Positions 52,379-61,670 of a stretch of DNA of 64,000 bases are shown here, piece after piece. The notes beneath the pieces were generated by a model. The model made no database searches. It was not told the DNA's origin and was given only the letters and a program-made list of their open reading frames with translations. Each line of letters opens with the position of its first letter. Position 1 is the first letter of the stretch. The position numbers were made by a program, and so were the translations under genes. Source of the DNA: Rhodococcus pseudokoreensis (GTDB lineage: Bacteria; Actinomycetota; Actinomycetes; Mycobacteriales; Mycobacteriaceae); the NCBI RefSeq assembly GCF_017068395.1, contig NZ_CP070619.1, positions 806,001 to 870,000 on the forward strand, given 5' to 3'.

Positions 52379-53695
52379 ATGGAGACCGTGAGCCTGAGCC
52401 TGTGGAACGCCCCCCGTGCCGAAGCGCCCGTCGTCGCGACGGTCGCCCTCCCCGGATCGAAGTCGATCACCAATCGCGCGCTGATCCTCGCCGCACTCGC
52501 GGACGGTCCGTCCACTCTCACCGGGGCACTGCGCAGCCGGGACACCGACCTCATGATCGACGCGCTCCGGACGCTGGGAATCGGCATCGAGACGGCCGGC
52601 GACGACACTACGCTGCGGGTCACCCCCGGACCCCTCCGGGGCGGTGCGGTCGACTGCGGCCTGGCAGGCACCGTCATGCGGTTCCTTCCGCCGGTCGCGG
52701 CGCTCGCCGACGGAACGGTCGACTTCGACGGCGACGAACAGGCGCGCACCCGCCCCCTCGACACGATCCTGAACGCGCTGCGCGGTCTCGGCGCGGACAT
52801 CGACGGCGACTCCCTGCCGTTCACCGTCCGCGGCGCGGGCTCCCTGCGCGGTGGCCGCGTGACGATCGACGCGTCCGGTTCTTCGCAGTTCGTGTCCGGG
52901 CTGCTGCTGTCGGCGGCCGCGTTCGACGAGGGCGTCACGGTCCATCACGACGGCAAGACGGTCCCGTCCATGCCGCACATCGACATGACGGTCGAGATGC
53001 TGCGCGAGTCCGGTGTCGAGGTCTCCACTCCGGCGACGGGTGGGGAGGCCGACACGTGGCGGGTGAGCCCCGGTCCGGTGCGGGCCGTCGACAGGGTGAT
53101 CGAGCCCGATCTGTCGAATGCCACCGCCTTCCTCGCCGCCGCCGCCGTCACCGGCGGTGAGGTGACCGTTCCGCTGTGGCCTGCCGAGACGACGCAGCCC
53201 GGCGACGCGATCCGCGAGATCCTGCTCGCGATGGGCGCCGACGTCCGGCGGGACGGGGCGAACCTCACCGTCCGCGGCCCACAGCAGCTGACCGGCATCG
53301 ACATCGACCTGCACGACGTCGGCGAACTCACCCCGACCGTCGCGGCGCTCGCCGCACTCGCGGACGGCCCGTCCCACCTGCGCGGCATCGCGCATCTGCG
53401 CGGACACGAGACCGACCGGCTGGCCGCGCTCGCACACGAGATCAACTCACTCGGCGGAAACGTCACCGAGACCGAGGACGGCCTCACCATCGTGCCCGCC
53501 GACCTGCACGGCGGGACGTGGCGGTCCTACGCCGACCACCGGATGGCGACGGCGGGAGCCATCGTCGGCCTGCGGGTCGACGGCATCGAGATCGAGGACA
53601 TCGGCACCACGGCCAAGACGCTGCCCGGTTTCGAGAACCTGTGGGCCACAATGCTGTCCGCGGCCGCGGGCACCGGTCGGAAGGCGAGCTTCTGA
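52379..53695 (+). CDS. aroA: 3-phosphoshikimate 1-carboxyvinyltransferase (EPSP synthase)
   Basis: 438 residues. N-terminal [18 protein letters not shown], the [13 protein letters not shown] signature, [13 protein letters not shown], and a C-terminal [14 protein letters not shown]. Catalyses the sixth step of the shikimate pathway, from shikimate-3-phosphate and PEP to EPSP. ATG 52379 or GTG 52388 are possible starts. Its stop overlaps the proposed rsgA CTG start in CTGA. Homologous to Rv3227. Confidence 0.97.
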   Translation: METVSLSLWNAPRAEAPVVATVALPGSKSITNRALILAALADGPSTLTGALRSRDTDLMIDALRTLGIGIETAGDDTTLRVTPGPLRGGAVDCGLAGTVMRFLPPVAALADGTVDFDGDEQARTRPLDTILNALRGLGADIDGDSLPFTVRGAGSLRGGRVTIDASGSSQFVSGLLLSAAAFDEGVTVHHDGKTVPSMPHIDMTVEMLRESGVEVSTPATGGEADTWRVSPGPVRAVDRVIEPDLSNATAFLAAAAVTGGEVTVPLWPAETTQPGDAIREILLAMGADVRRDGANLTVRGPQQLTGIDIDLHDVGELTPTVAALAALADGPSHLRGIAHLRGHETDRLAALAHEINSLGGNVTETEDGLTIVPADLHGGTWRSYADHRMATAGAIVGLRVDGIEIEDIGTTAKTLPGFENLWATMLSAAAGTGRKASF

Positions 53696-54681
53696 GCCGC
53701 AGGCAGTACGACGAGTCCGACGTCCGGGTGCGCCCGGGCCGAGGAACGCGCCCGCGCACGAAAACCCGGCCGGAGCACCTCGCCGCGGAGTCGGCGATGG
53801 TCGTCGCCGTCGACCGCGGCCGGTGGGGTTGCGTTCTGGGCGGCGACCCCGAGCGTCCCCTCGTCACCATGCGCGCCCGCGAACTGGGCCGCACCCCCAT
53901 CGTGGTGGGCGACGAGGTGAGCGTCGTCGGCGATCTGTCCGGCAAACCCGACACCCTGGCGCGGATCGTGCGGGTGGCCGAGCGCGCCACCGTGCTGCGG
54001 CGCACTGCCGACGACACCGACCCCTACGAGCGGATCGTGGTGGCCAACGCGCAGCAGTTACTGATCGTCGTGGCGCTCGCCGACCCGCCGCCGCGGACGG
54101 GATTCGTCGAACGCGCGCTCGTGGCCGCGTACGCGGGCGGGCTGAGCCCCGTCGTGTGCCTGACGAAGAGCGACCTCGAACCGCCCGAGGAGTTCGCGAG
54201 CACGTTCGCCGACCTCGACGTCCCCGTGGTCGTGGCGGGCCGCGACGATCCGGTCGACGAGGTCCTGGCGATGCTGTCCGGCAGGCTCACCGCCCTGATC
54301 GGGCATTCGGGGGTCGGGAAGTCGACGCTCGTCAACCGCCTCGTGCCCGACGCCGACCGGGCCGTCGGCGTGGTGTCCGGCGTGGGCAAGGGCCGGCACA
54401 CGTCCACGCAATCGGTCGCACTGCCGCTCCCGTCGGGCGGCTGGGTGATCGACACCCCCGGCATCCGGTCGTTCGGGCTGGCCCACATCTCCCCGGAGAA
54501 CGTGGTGGCCGCGTTCTCCGACCTGGCCGCGGCCATCGAGGACTGCCCGCGAGGGTGTACCCACCTCGGCCCGCCCGCGGATCCGGAATGCGCGCTCGAC
54601 CACCTCGAGGGCAAGGCCGCCAAACGCGTCGACGCGGTCCGTCACCTACTCACGGCCATCGCGTCCAACGAGGCCTGGTGA
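53692..54681 (+). CDS. rsgA: Small-subunit ribosome biogenesis GTPase RsgA
   Basis: 329 residues. Circularly permuted GTPase: OB fold, then G4 LTKSDLE, G1 [13 protein letters not shown]3 DTPGIRSFG, and a zinc module [16 protein letters not shown]. It matures the 30S subunit. The start is probably CTG 53692: it fits the homologue Rv3228 (YDESDVKV-like N-terminus), shares CTGA with the aroA stop, and has AAGGCGAG upstream. No ATG/GTG lies at the expected place. Coupled to aroA. Confidence 0.93.
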   Translation: MSRRQYDESDVRVRPGRGTRPRTKTRPEHLAAESAMVVAVDRGRWGCVLGGDPERPLVTMRARELGRTPIVVGDEVSVVGDLSGKPDTLARIVRVAERATVLRRTADDTDPYERIVVANAQQLLIVVALADPPPRTGFVERALVAAYAGGLSPVVCLTKSDLEPPEEFASTFADLDVPVVVAGRDDPVDEVLAMLSGRLTALIGHSGVGKSTLVNRLVPDADRAVGVVSGVGKGRHTSTQSVALPLPSGGWVIDTPGIRSFGLAHISPENVVAAFSDLAAAIEDCPRGCTHLGPPADPECALDHLEGKAAKRVDAVRHLLTAIASNEAW

Positions 54682-54722
54682 GGGACGAACCGCGCCGTGG
54701 CGGAACTGTCTAGCGGAGTTAC

Positions 54723-55961
54723 CTAGCGGGAAAGCAGCGCGCGCAGACCGCCACGCTTGCGGGTGCGCTTGATCGCGGAACCCAGCCCCTGACGGCGGCC
54801 GGTCACGGGATCGATTGTCGCCGTGGTGTTTCCACCAAACTTGCGCTCCGACGCCGTTTCCGGGGCGTCGTCCGCGGTCGCCTTGAGGTACTTGTTCGGC
54901 AACGACAGCTTGGCGATGGTGCGCCACGACTTCGCGTACTGCACCAGGAACGGCCCGGAGGTGTACGGCAGGTCGTACTTCTCGCACAGCGCCTGCACCC
55001 GCACGGCGATCTCCGCGTAGCGGTTGCTCGGCAGGTCGGGGAACAGGTGGTGCTCGATCTGGTAGCTCAGGTTGCCGGACATGAAGTCCATCAGCCTGCC
55101 GCCGTCGATGTTCGCGCTACCGAGCATCTGCCGGAGGTACCACTGCGCGGGCGTCTCCTTGTCGATGTCGGCCTTGGTGAACTTCTCGGCGCCGTCGGGG
55201 AAGTGCCCGCAGAAGATGATCGCGTTGGTCCACACGTTGCGAATCATGTTCGCGGCGATGTTGGCGGTGAGCGTGCTCTTCCACGCGGGACCGGTGACCG
55301 CGGGGTGGATCACGTAGTCCTTGAGGATCTGCTTGCCGACCTTCTCGCCGACCTCGCGGAGCTTGCGCTGGGTCTCCTCGCTCGGCACGCGCCCCTTGGC
55401 GACCTTGCCGAGTTCGAGGTGCTGCGCCGCGATGCCGTACTCGAAGAACAGCGCGAGCAGGGTGTTGTAGAGGAGATTGCCGGTATTGAACGGCTTCCAC
55501 CGCTGGTCACGCGTGACGCGCAGCAGTCCGTATCCCACGTCGTCGTCCATGCCGAGGACGTTGGTGTACTTGTGGTGAATGTAGTTGTGCGTCTGCTTCC
55601 AGTGAGCGGACGGTCCCGTCACGTCCCACTCCCACGAGGTGGAGTGGATCTCGGGATCGTTCATCCAGTCCCACTGGCCGTGCATGACGTTGTGGCCGAG
55701 TTCCATGTTCTCGATGATCTTCGAGAGGGAGAGCAGGGCCGTGCCCGCCAGCCAGGCGGGACGCCGCTTGCTCGCGAACAGCATTGCGCGGCCACTGATC
55801 TCGAGTCCACGCTGCAGCCTGATGGTGTTCCGGACGTAGCGCGCGTCGCGCTCGCCGCGAGATTCTTCGATATCGCGGCGGATCGCATCCAACTCGCGCC
55901 CGAGCGCCTCGACATCGGCTTCGGTGAGATGTGCGTATTCCTTGACATCTGCAATCGCCAT
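54723..55961 (-). CDS. Acyl-CoA fatty-acid desaturase (DesA3-like), copy 1
   Basis: 412 residues, membrane-bound desaturase like Rv3229c (DesA3). Three His boxes: GHNVMHGQWDW (90-100), HNYIHHKYTN (125-134) and QIEHHLFPDLPSNRY (about 320). It should introduce a double bond into stearoyl-CoA or related acyl-CoA using a ferredoxin-like reductase. ATG 55961 follows AGGAGG. Its upstream region contains the palindromic operator shared with the reductase. Lies downstream of copy 2. Confidence 0.92.
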   Translation of the reverse strand: MAIADVKEYAHLTEADVEALGRELDAIRRDIEESRGERDARYVRNTIRLQRGLEISGRAMLFASKRRPAWLAGTALLSLSKIIENMELGHNVMHGQWDWMNDPEIHSTSWEWDVTGPSAHWKQTHNYIHHKYTNVLGMDDDVGYGLLRVTRDQRWKPFNTGNLLYNTLLALFFEYGIAAQHLELGKVAKGRVPSEETQRKLREVGEKVGKQILKDYVIHPAVTGPAWKSTLTANIAANMIRNVWTNAIIFCGHFPDGAEKFTKADIDKETPAQWYLRQMLGSANIDGGRLMDFMSGNLSYQIEHHLFPDLPSNRYAEIAVRVQALCEKYDLPYTSGPFLVQYAKSWRTIAKLSLPNKYLKATADDAPETASERKFGGNTTATIDPVTGRRQGLGSAIKRTRKRGGLRALLSR

Positions 55962-56015
55962 GGGGGACCTCCTCCTGGCTGGGTCGACAGTTCACACCGG
56001 ATAGGCGCTGACATG

Positions 56016-56048
56016 ACCTACCGTACCGTAAGTTACGGCACCGTAGGT
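56016..56048. promoter_or_regulatory. 33-bp palindromic operator upstream of desaturase copy 1
   Basis: ACCTACCGTACCGTAA, one base, TTACGGCACCGTAGGT (56016-56048): an imperfect palindrome with 2 mismatched pairs and three ACCGTA elements. The segment 56031-56051 matches 58556-58576 upstream of the reductase in 20 of 21 bases. A TetR-type repressor responding to acyl-CoA is plausible. Confidence 0.8.
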
Positions 56049-56073
56049 TACTTGAGTGTAGGTGTGAGTGAAA

Positions 56074-57330
56074 TCACCGACGACGGCGCGAGATCTTGGC
56101 CTCCGCGTGGGCGCGCAGCGCCGACAGCAGACCCCGGCGCTGCCCCGTGACGGGATCGGTGCGCAGCGTCTCGACCATCGCGGCACCCGCGTCGCGGGCA
56201 TCGCGGAACTTCCGCTCCGAGGACGTCTCGGGGGCGTCGTCCGCCGTCGCGCGCAGGAAGCGGTCGGGCAGGGCGAGTTTGTGGATCGTGCGCAGGGCCA
56301 GCAGGTACTGCTTGGCGAGCGACCCCGTGGTGTACGGGAGGTCGTACTTCTCGCACAGCGCCCGCACCTTCACGGCGATCTCCGGATACCGGTTGCTCGG
56401 GAGATCGGGAAACAGATGATGCTCGATCTGGTAGCTGAGATTCCCGCTCATGAAACCCATGATCTTGCCGGAGTCGAAGTTGGCGCTGCCGAGCATCTGC
56501 CGGAGATACCACTCGTGCCGGGTCTCGTTCTCGTATTCGTCCACGGTGAACTTCTCGGCACCGTCCGGGAAGTGCCCGCAGAAGATCACCACGTACGCCC
56601 ACAGGTTCCGCACGAGATTCGCTGTCGTGTTCGCCGTCAGCGTCGACTTCCACGCCGGCCCCGCGAGCACCGGGAACAGGAGAAAGTCCTTGCCGACCTG
56701 ACGGAAGATCTTGCGGGCGAAATCCTTGTTGGCCTGCGAGTTGAGCTGCCCCTTCTCGGCGCCCTCCAACTCGGCCGCGAACGTGAGGTCGTGGAGCGCG
56801 ATCCCCCACTCGAACGTGGCAGCCAGGACGATGTTGGCGAACGGCTGCAGCAGATTGATCGGCCGCCACTCCTCGTCACGGGTCATCCGGAGGATGCCGA
56901 AACCGACGTCGGAATCCATTCCCACGATGTTGGTGAACGTGTGGTGGGAGTAGTTGTGGGCCCGCTTCCAATGCTCCGAGGGGCCCGTCTGATCCCACTC
57001 CCACGACATCGAGTGGATCTCCGGATCGTTCATCCAGTCCCACTGGCCGTGCATCACGTTGTGGCCGAGTTCCATGTTCTCGATGATCTTCGAGAGGGAG
57101 AGCATCGCGGTGCCCGCGAGCCAGGCCGGCCGGTATCGGCTGCCGAACAGCGCGAGCCGGCCACCGAGTTCCAGCAGTCGTTGCGCCCTGATGGCCCGGC
57201 GGATGTATCGGGCGTCGCGGACGCCGCGCGAATCCTCCACGTCGAGCCGGATCGCATCCAACTCACGTCCGAGCGATTCGATGTCCGCTTCGGTCAGATG
57301 CGCGAACTCTTTGATGTCGGTGATCGCCAC
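56074..57330 (-). CDS. Acyl-CoA fatty-acid desaturase (DesA3-like), copy 2
   Basis: 418 residues, paralogue of copy 1 with the same box positions: GHNVMHGQWDW (90-100), HNYSHHTFTN (125-134), QIEHHLFPDLPSNRY (about 320). Internal residues differ, e.g. DQTGPSEHWKRAHN, suggesting different substrate or regulation. It sits 62 bp after the reductase gene, likely in its operon, and has no operator of its own. M. tuberculosis has one desA3 at this place as I recall, so this is a lineage duplication. Confidence 0.92.
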   Translation of the reverse strand: MAITDIKEFAHLTEADIESLGRELDAIRLDVEDSRGVRDARYIRRAIRAQRLLELGGRLALFGSRYRPAWLAGTAMLSLSKIIENMELGHNVMHGQWDWMNDPEIHSMSWEWDQTGPSEHWKRAHNYSHHTFTNIVGMDSDVGFGILRMTRDEEWRPINLLQPFANIVLAATFEWGIALHDLTFAAELEGAEKGQLNSQANKDFARKIFRQVGKDFLLFPVLAGPAWKSTLTANTTANLVRNLWAYVVIFCGHFPDGAEKFTVDEYENETRHEWYLRQMLGSANFDSGKIMGFMSGNLSYQIEHHLFPDLPSNRYPEIAVKVRALCEKYDLPYTTGSLAKQYLLALRTIHKLALPDRFLRATADDAPETSSERKFRDARDAGAAMVETLRTDPVTGQRRGLLSALRAHAEAKISRRRR

Positions 57331-57392
57331 CGTGCTCCTCCGTCTGGTGAGAGTCCGAGAATAGCGGAGTCAGGTGAACAACACGCTCACGC

Positions 57393-58508
57393 TCATGCGT
57401 CGAGCGTGCAGTCCCCTGCCGCCGCCGAGATACAAGTCTGGACTCGGTCACCTTCGGCGTGCTGCTTGCCGGACCTCAGGTCGATGGCGTGCCCGGCGAG
57501 AATCGGCACGACACAGGTCTGGCAGATCCCCATCCGGCAGCCGAACGGCATCAGTGCCCCGACCTGCTCACCGGCCTCGAGGAGAGTGGTGGCACCGTCG
57601 ATCGTGACGGTCTTGTCGGCCTTGGCGAACGTCACCGTTCCACCCTCGCCGGACGTGTCCGCGCGGGAGACGGCGAAACGCTCGAGGTGCAGCTTGTCCT
57701 CGATGTTCTCGTCGCGCCACAGCGTCTCGATCTCGTCGAGCATCGGCAGCGGCCCACAGGCCCACGTCTGCCGTTCGCGCCAGTCCGGGCACACCTCGTC
57801 GAGCGAGGACAACGCGAACTTGCCCTGGCTGCGGGTGAGCTGGATCTTGCACCGGAAGTCGTCGTGTTCCTCGTGGAGCTGGGTGAGTTCGTCGGCGAAC
57901 ATCACGTCGGCGTCGGTGGGCGCCGAGTGGACGTGGAAGACGTCGGGAAGCTGGCCGCGCCGGTTCATCGTGCGCAGCATCGCCATGACGGGCGTGATGC
58001 CGCTGCCGGCGGTGAGGAACAGGATGCGCTGCGGCGGCGGGTCGGGCAGCGCGAAGTTGCCCGTGGGCGTCGCGAGCCGGACGATCGTTCCCGACGGCAC
58101 ACCGTTGACGAGGTGACTGGACAGGAATCCCTCGGGCATCGCCTTGACGGCGATGGAGATGAGTTTGTCGTCCCAGTTCGGGGGCGAGGTGAGGGAGTAC
58201 GAACGCCAGTGCCAGCGTCCGTCGATGTGCAGGCCGATGCCGATGTACTGGCCGGGCTCGTAGTCGAAGTCGAATCCCCAGCCCGGCTTGATGACGATCG
58301 TGGCGGAGTCCGCCGTCTCCGCGCGCACCTCCACGATCTGTCCGCGCAGTTCGCGGGCCGACCACAGCGGGTTGGCCAGGTGCAGGTAGTCGTCGGGGAG
58401 CAACGGCGTCGTCAGACGTGCCGCCGCACCGCGCAACCAATTGAGCTTGGACCGCTTGGCGGGCACGACCGCTGCTGCGGGCGCCTCGATCCAATCCTTC
58501 AGACCCAT
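57393..58508 (-). CDS. Ferredoxin reductase with [2Fe-2S] domain for desaturase (Rv3230c-like)
   Basis: 371 residues: FAD domain with RSYSL (102-106), NADPH domain with [15 protein letters not shown] and [12 protein letters not shown], and a C-terminal plant-type ferredoxin with CRMGICQTC and a last QTCISAAAG. Homologous to Rv3230c, the electron donor of DesA3. ATG 58508 follows AAGGTGGAGG. Upstream is the palindromic operator. First gene of the operon with desaturase copy 2. Confidence 0.93.
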   Translation of the reverse strand: MGLKDWIEAPAAAVVPAKRSKLNWLRGAAARLTTPLLPDDYLHLANPLWSARELRGQIVEVRAETADSATIVIKPGWGFDFDYEPGQYIGIGLHIDGRWHWRSYSLTSPPNWDDKLISIAVKAMPEGFLSSHLVNGVPSGTIVRLATPTGNFALPDPPPQRILFLTAGSGITPVMAMLRTMNRRGQLPDVFHVHSAPTDADVMFADELTQLHEEHDDFRCKIQLTRSQGKFALSSLDEVCPDWRERQTWACGPLPMLDEIETLWRDENIEDKLHLERFAVSRADTSGEGGTVTFAKADKTVTIDGATTLLEAGEQVGALMPFGCRMGICQTCVVPILAGHAIDLRSGKQHAEGDRVQTCISAAAGDCTLDA

Positions 58509-58532
58509 CCGACCTCCACCTTTTCCGTCACG

Positions 58533-58577
58533 ACCTACGCTACCGTAGGTTTTTAAGTTACGGTACCGTAGGTTACC
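58533..58577. promoter_or_regulatory. Double operator upstream of the reductase gene
   Basis: First element ACCTACG-CTAC-CGTAGGT (58533-58550). Second element GTTACGGTACCGTAGGT inside 58556-58577, containing the 12-bp perfect palindrome TACGGTACCGTA (58559-58570). It is nearly identical to the desaturase copy 1 operator, so one regulator probably controls both units. Confidence 0.8.
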
Positions 58578-58599
58578 CCAAGGTAAGAGGACGTACCGG

Positions 58600-59112
58600 T
58601 CAGAGCAGTTCGAGCAGGAACGGAAGCTCCTGGGTGGCGTACCACGCCAGTACGTGATCCTCGGCGTCACCGAGAACGAACTCGGCGTCCGGATCCCCGA
58701 GATCCGCCTCGTCGATCGCCGACACGGCCCGTTCGATGTCGGGCTCGGCCTCCGCGAGGTCCACGTGCACCGATGCGACCCGGCCGATCGTCACCGGACC
58801 GGGCAACCGCACCACGGCGTCGTCGAGGTCCGGGCGGGGTGTCACGTCGTCGATGTCCGCGGCGACCACCGCTCGGCGGAAGCGGACCCCGTCGCTCCCG
58901 CCCTCCCCCACCCGGCCCGCGATCAGACGCAGCGACGCCCGGGCGGCCTCGGCCATCGCGACCTCGGCCAGTTCGTCGTCGTCGCCCGAGGAGTACGCCT
59001 CACGGAGCGTGGCGGTGACGGCGAAGGCGGTCCGGCTCATCGGATCGAACTCCTGGTCGGCGACGAGCCGCTGGAGGATCTCGATCGTCGCGGGAACGTA
59101 CACCCTCGTCAT
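58600..59112 (-). CDS. DUF6912 family protein (Rv3231c-like)
   Basis: 170 residues, starting [16 protein letters not shown], homologous to Rv3231c. An acidic alpha/beta protein with no recognised catalytic motif; ends [16 protein letters not shown]. It lies upstream of the reductase on the same strand with the operators between them. Function unknown. Confidence 0.75.
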   Translation of the reverse strand: MTRVYVPATIEILQRLVADQEFDPMSRTAFAVTATLREAYSSGDDDELAEVAMAEAARASLRLIAGRVGEGGSDGVRFRRAVVAADIDDVTPRPDLDDAVVRLPGPVTIGRVASVHVDLAEAEPDIERAVSAIDEADLGDPDAEFVLGDAEDHVLAWYATQELPFLLELL

Positions 59113-59142
59113 GCGTCACCCGTCATTCGCACCGCGGACTTC

Positions 59143-60567
59143 TCACCGGCTGGCATCCAACAACTCCTCGAGAGATTCGTACAGCAGCGCCGCCACCACG
59201 TCCACGTCGGCCATGGCGTCACGGTCTGCATTCAAACCGTAGTAGACGTTGCCGTCGTAGGACGTGAGGCCGATGCTCAGAGTCTGGTTTTTCAGCAGGG
59301 GCGACACCGGATACATCTCGAGCATCCGTGCTCCTCCGACGTACAGCGGCATCTGCGGACCCGGCGCATTGGTGATCATCAGGTTGAACATGCGCTGCGA
59401 GAAACTGCTCGCGACACGGGCACTCATCGCGTGCAGCGTGGCGGGCGCGAACCCCGACAACCGCACCAGGGTCTCCGCGGTGACCCGCTGACTCTGCTTC
59501 GCGTGCGCCTCCATGGCGTGCGCCACGTGCGACAGCCGCACCACCGCGTTCGGTTCCCCGACCGGCAGGTCGATGAGGAAGGACGACACCATGCTCCGCG
59601 GGTCCGCCCACTCGCCGCGGCGGGACGCCTCGTCGTCGGCGTCGGGGTCCGTCGCGTACACGGACATCGGGACCATGGCCCGGACCGTGGTCGACTCGGC
59701 CACCGGTTCGCCCCGGGACAGCAGCCAGTACCGCATCGCGCCCGACACGACGGCGAGGATGACGTCGTTGACCTCGCACCCGTACTGTGCGCGGATCTTC
59801 CGGTAGTCGCCCAGTTCGGTCTTGACCACCGCGAAGCGCCGGTTGCGGGAGATCGTCGCATTGAGCGGACTCGACGGCGCCACCTGCGTCGCGGTGCGGA
59901 CCACGGCGGCGAGCTTGCCGACGGTGCGCACGGTCTCACCGAGCGCAGACGCCATGTCACCCAACGTCATCCGCAGCGCCGCCAGACCCTCCCCCGGCCT
60001 CGACACCAACTCCGCCAGCGCCCCCGCGATGAGAGTGGACTCACTGGGGGCGGGGCTCGGCATCCACAGTTCCTCCGCCATCGGCCGCCGGGTCTTCGCC
60101 GGGTCCAGGATCACCTGACCGATCTCGAGCGCCGTCTCGCCGTCGACCAGCGAGGAATGCGACTTCGTGAAGATCGCGAAGCGGTTGTTCGACAGCCCCT
60201 CCACCAGGTACATCTCCCACAGCGGCCGCGTGTTGTCGAGGGGCCGGGACGTGAGCCGTGCGACCAGGTCGTGCAACTGGGCGTCCGATCCGGGCTTCGG
60301 CAGCGCCGACCGCCGGACGTGGTACTCGATGTCGAAGTCCTGATCGTCCACCCACACCGGACGCGACAGTCCCAGCGCCACCTCCCGCACCTTCTGCCGG
60401 TAGCGCGGCACCAGGCTCAGCCGTTCCTCGACGAGGCTCAGCAATTCCTCGTAGGACAACCCGTTTCGCGGCTTCCGGAAGATCGCCAGCGATCCCACGT
60501 GCATCGGCGTACTGCTCGCCTCGAGAAAGTAGAACGATGCATCCTGCGTAGTCAGTCTCGTCACCAT
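59143..60567 (-). CDS. WS/DGAT-family acyltransferase-like protein with altered active site
   Basis: 474 residues, wax-ester synthase/diacylglycerol acyltransferase family (positional and sequence homologue of tgs3, Rv3233c/Rv3234c). N-terminal TTQDASFYFLEASSTPMHVG and the C-terminal block NLMITNAPGPQMPLYVGG are typical. The catalytic HHxxxDG is here HSSLVDG (His137-Ser138...Asp142), so the second, catalytic His is replaced by Ser. Enzyme activity is therefore doubtful or altered. The start overlaps the HAD stop by 7 bases. Single, not split, unlike the M. tuberculosis gene. Confidence 0.88.
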   Translation of the reverse strand: MVTRLTTQDASFYFLEASSTPMHVGSLAIFRKPRNGLSYEELLSLVEERLSLVPRYRQKVREVALGLSRPVWVDDQDFDIEYHVRRSALPKPGSDAQLHDLVARLTSRPLDNTRPLWEMYLVEGLSNNRFAIFTKSHSSLVDGETALEIGQVILDPAKTRRPMAEELWMPSPAPSESTLIAGALAELVSRPGEGLAALRMTLGDMASALGETVRTVGKLAAVVRTATQVAPSSPLNATISRNRRFAVVKTELGDYRKIRAQYGCEVNDVILAVVSGAMRYWLLSRGEPVAESTTVRAMVPMSVYATDPDADDEASRRGEWADPRSMVSSFLIDLPVGEPNAVVRLSHVAHAMEAHAKQSQRVTAETLVRLSGFAPATLHAMSARVASSFSQRMFNLMITNAPGPQMPLYVGGARMLEMYPVSPLLKNQTLSIGLTSYDGNVYYGLNADRDAMADVDVVAALLYESLEELLDASR

Positions 60568-60998
60568 GTCGGCGCCTGTCCCCCTTGCATCCCATCTCGA
60601 TCCACCTCGAGAAGTATCGCTATCTCGTCCGCCGTGGCCCCGCCGTCGACGTGGTGGATGCCCACCATCCCGACGGCCACCGCACCCCGGACGTTGACCG
60701 GCAGGTCGTCGACGAAGATACAGTCGCCCGGGTCCAGACCGAGCGCGTCGGCCGCCAGCCGGTAGATCCGCGGATCAGGTTTGGCGACACCGACATCCCC
60801 GGACAGCACGACCTGATCGACCAGCCGGCCGTCGCCGAGCTCCCGCAACCACTGCGCGCCGGGACCGCCGGGATCGTTGCTGAGGATCGCGGTCCGCACA
60901 CCACGGGTCCGGGCACCGGCGAGGACGGACGACAGGCCGTCCATGTCCGAACCGGGACCCGCGAGAACACCGCCGAAGTCCAATATCAATCCCCGCAC
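60561..60998 (-). CDS. HAD-family hydrolase
   Basis: 145 residues, HAD-like: LDFGGVLAGPG (nucleophile Asp7; DxG instead of DxD, as in the YihX group), ILSNDP (Thr/Ser motif), KPDPRIY (Lys motif) and IFVDDLPVNV (acid motif). A short cap, so probably acts on a phosphorylated small molecule; substrate unknown. GTG 60998. It overlaps the WS/DGAT start by 7 bases (ATGGTGA). Confidence 0.82.
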   Translation of the reverse strand: MRGLILDFGGVLAGPGSDMDGLSSVLAGARTRGVRTAILSNDPGGPGAQWLRELGDGRLVDQVVLSGDVGVAKPDPRIYRLAADALGLDPGDCIFVDDLPVNVRGAVAVGMVGIHHVDGGATADEIAILLEVDRDGMQGGQAPTW

Positions 60999-61022
60999 GT
61001 CCCCACCCTATGGGCCGATCCA

Positions 61023-61080
61023 CGGTTCGGCGACACGACGACGGGAGTCCGCTCCGCGGTTCGGCGACACGACGACGGGA
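61023..61080. repeat. 24-bp direct repeat pair
   Basis: CGGTTCGGCGACACGACGAC plus GGGA occurs at 61023-61046 and at 61057-61080, a 34-bp period. It lies in the gap between the HAD and Rv3235-like genes, which are divergent. Possible regulator half-sites or replication slippage. Confidence 0.85.
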
Positions 61081-61137
61081 TCCGTGCGATCATGACCGCT
61101 ACGACGGCCGTCTCATGCCGAAACCGGGGGGTAAGAA

Positions 61138-61650
61138 ATGAGTGAGTCCTACACGTTCCTGTCGCGGGTGCCGCGCTTCGAGCCGGCGGCCGGCGACGAT
61201 TCCGAGCCGATCCTGCCGGGGCGTTCGGGGGCACGGCACACACGCGGGCGCGGCAGACATCGGTCGTCGCCCCACTCGGGGGCGTCGCCGCGCGGCGCCG
61301 CGACGCAGCCGGGAACGCTGCTGCTTCCGTCGCCGGACGTTCAGCGGTTCACGGAGCAGGCGTTCCGGCTCGTCCTCGAGGTGCTGGATCGGCGCCGCAA
61401 CGTCCGGCAACTGCGGCCGCTGGTGACGCCGTCGCTCGTCGACGTGGTGCGCACACACGCGCTCAACGAATCGCCTGCCCGGCGACTCGGTGTCGCGACA
61501 CTCGTCCGCGTGCACCTGCGCGCGGTGGAGCCCTGCGCGTTCGAGGCGTTCGGCACCTACGGCCGAGGACCCCGGATCTTCGTGATCGCAGCCCGTGTCG
61601 AACAACAGTCCGACACGGGCTGGACCGTCACCTCGCTGGTGATCGGCTGA
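61138..61650 (+). CDS. Rv3235-family protein
   Basis: 170 residues, homologous to Rv3235. A disordered, Arg/Gly-rich N-terminal half (RHTRGRGRHRSSPHSG) and a conserved C-terminal helical-beta domain (FTEQAFRLVLEVLDRRRNVR, then HLRAVEPCAFEAFGTYG and GPRIFVIAARVE). Function unknown, but the gene is regularly found beside secA in actinobacteria. ATG 61138 has GGGGGG about 6 bases upstream. Convergent with secA, 15 bp apart. Confidence 0.85.
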   Translation: MSESYTFLSRVPRFEPAAGDDSEPILPGRSGARHTRGRGRHRSSPHSGASPRGAATQPGTLLLPSPDVQRFTEQAFRLVLEVLDRRRNVRQLRPLVTPSLVDVVRTHALNESPARRLGVATLVRVHLRAVEPCAFEAFGTYGRGPRIFVIAARVEQQSDTGWTVTSLVIG

Positions 61651-61670
61651 TCGGCTCGCCTGCGATCAGC
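61646..61670. terminator. Short hairpin between convergent stops
   Basis: GCTGATCG (61646-61653) pairs with CGATCAGC (61663-61670) with a 9-base loop. Both arms contain the stop codons of the flanking genes. Weak, no T tract. Confidence 0.4.
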
